A DNA stretch of 6,762 nucleotides from Coriobacteriales bacterium (GTDB lineage: Bacteria; Actinomycetota; Coriobacteriia; Coriobacteriales; UBA8131), in contig JAIRUT010000099.1 of NCBI GenBank assembly GCA_031254255.1, positions 1-6,762 of the forward strand. Direction: 5' to 3'. The stretch's first letter is position 1, and every line of letters starts with the position of its first letter. Under the pieces are notes generated by a model. The model saw only the letters and a list, made by a program, of their open reading frames with translations, was not told where the DNA came from and searched no databases. This document shows, piece after piece, positions 6,259 to 6,762 of this stretch. The translations under genes and the position numbers were made by a program.

Positions 6259-6762
6259 TGGCTTACCTCCTCAGCACCCTTGTTGGATCCGGAGCCGGCC
6301 GCTGGTGTCGCCTGAGGCGCATCTTCCGCGGTCTCATTGACAGCATCCGCAGTTTCAGCATTTGCCTTCGCCTTAGCGGCCTGCTTGGCATCCGCAGCCG
6401 CCTTCTTGGCAGCTTGGGCCTCGGCAGCAGCCACGGCCTCAGCAGCCTCCAGCTCGCTAGCCGAACCCAATCCGACACGTTTGATTATATTCTTGGCCGG
6501 ATAGAAATGACGATCCAAGCCCAGCTCTTTAGACTTGCCGCCCAGCGCCAGACCAATCAACTCGGTAAAATAGTAGACGGGAATGTCAAATGTGGACTTA
6601 CCCGCCTCTTGGCGTGTCTTGTTGATCTCATTAAGACGGAGATCCAGATTCATCATGCAGAGTGGACAGGCCGTAGCGATAACCTCTGCGCCATTGATCG
6701 CCGCGTCTTCGAAGATCCTCTCAATCAGAGGACGGGCCTCCTTGGGACTCGTCAGCTGATGG
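6255..6762 (-). CDS. hdrB: HdrB: heterodisulfide reductase subunit B, C-terminal part, with Ala-rich tail
   Basis: HdrB holds the catalytic, non-cubane iron-sulfur clusters that cleave a disulfide. In methanogens the substrate is CoM-S-S-CoB; in sulfate reducers a DsrC-linked disulfide is proposed. Only the last 168 codons are present, entering from the right edge in frame (first whole codon at 6761). Visible family features are HQLTSPKEARP at the edge, the second CCG-domain end ATACPLCMMNLDLR with its CxxC, FDIPVYYFTELIGLALG, and the closing GLDRHFYPAKN. A normal HdrB would end soon after this. Here a further 69 residues follow (6258-6464), 27 of them alanine, mixed with Lys, Glu, Gln and Asp, then a Pro/Gly/Ser-rich end. 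The stop overlaps the hdrA start (ATGA). hdrC and the rest of hdrB should lie beyond the right edge. Confidence 0.9.
   Translation of the reverse strand, partial: HQLTSPKEARPLIERIFEDAAINGAEVIATACPLCMMNLDLRLNEINKTRQEAGKSTFDIPVYYFTELIGLALGGKSKELGLDRHFYPAKNIIKRVGLGSASELEAAEAVAAAEAQAAKKAAADAKQAAKAKANAETADAVNETAEDAPQATPAAGSGSNKGAEEVSQ
6258..6464 (-). repeat. Low-complexity alanine-rich coding tract at the 3' end of hdrB
   Basis: The 207 bp encoding the HdrB tail are built from many GCN alanine codons interspersed with AAG/GAG/CAG-type codons, giving an irregular, imperfectly repetitive GCAGCC/GCCTTGGC-like pattern. I find no exact tandem unit. The first ~45 residues (EAAEAVAAAEAQAAKK...) would favour a charged alpha-helix. 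The last ~20, with Pro, Gly and Ser, would be flexible. Confidence 0.6.

Overview
The window looks like chromosomal DNA of a strictly anaerobic, energy-conserving bacterium, most plausibly a sulfate reducer or syntroph of the Desulfobacterota (former Deltaproteobacteria). A clostridial-type anaerobe is not excluded. This rests on gene content (an HdrA/HdrB/MvhD-type module joined to a flavin/NAD subunit and two iron-sulfur subunits) and on strong AAGGAG/GGAGG ribosome binding sites. It is not a species-level call. All convincing genes lie on the minus strand, so the region reads from right to left.

From 6762 down to 953 there is one compact operon of six genes: hdrB (3' part only), hdrA, flxD (mvhD-like), flxC, flxB and flxA. 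Neighbouring genes overlap by 4, 13, 4 and 11 nt, or are 12 nt apart (flxC/flxB). This is the set described as FlxABCD-HdrABC, a soluble NADH dehydrogenase/heterodisulfide reductase. In the accepted model FlxA takes electrons from NADH and FlxB/FlxC/FlxD relay them to HdrA. HdrA bifurcates them at its FAD between ferredoxin and the HdrB active site, where a disulfide (in sulfate reducers probably DsrC-linked) is reduced. hdrC is not in the window and would be expected just upstream, beyond position 6762.

Between the operon and the next gene lies about 290 bp (664-952) with no gene. It holds a perfect 13-bp hairpin (852-883) that may end or process the operon transcript. From 663 to the left edge runs the first 221 codons of a metY-type O-acetylhomoserine sulfhydrylase (PLP enzyme, lysine 213), which has its own strong ribosome binding site. 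It is probably a separate transcription unit, linked to the operon only by a loose sulfur-metabolism theme.

I see no mobile element, CRISPR array, RNA gene or clearly undescribed system. The less ordinary points are long alanine-rich tails on two adjacent-complex subunits (HdrB and FlxD), a cysteine-containing variant of the FAD-binding loop in FlxA, apparent FlxB/FlxC paralogy, and two start sites that should be moved downstream of the longest open frame.
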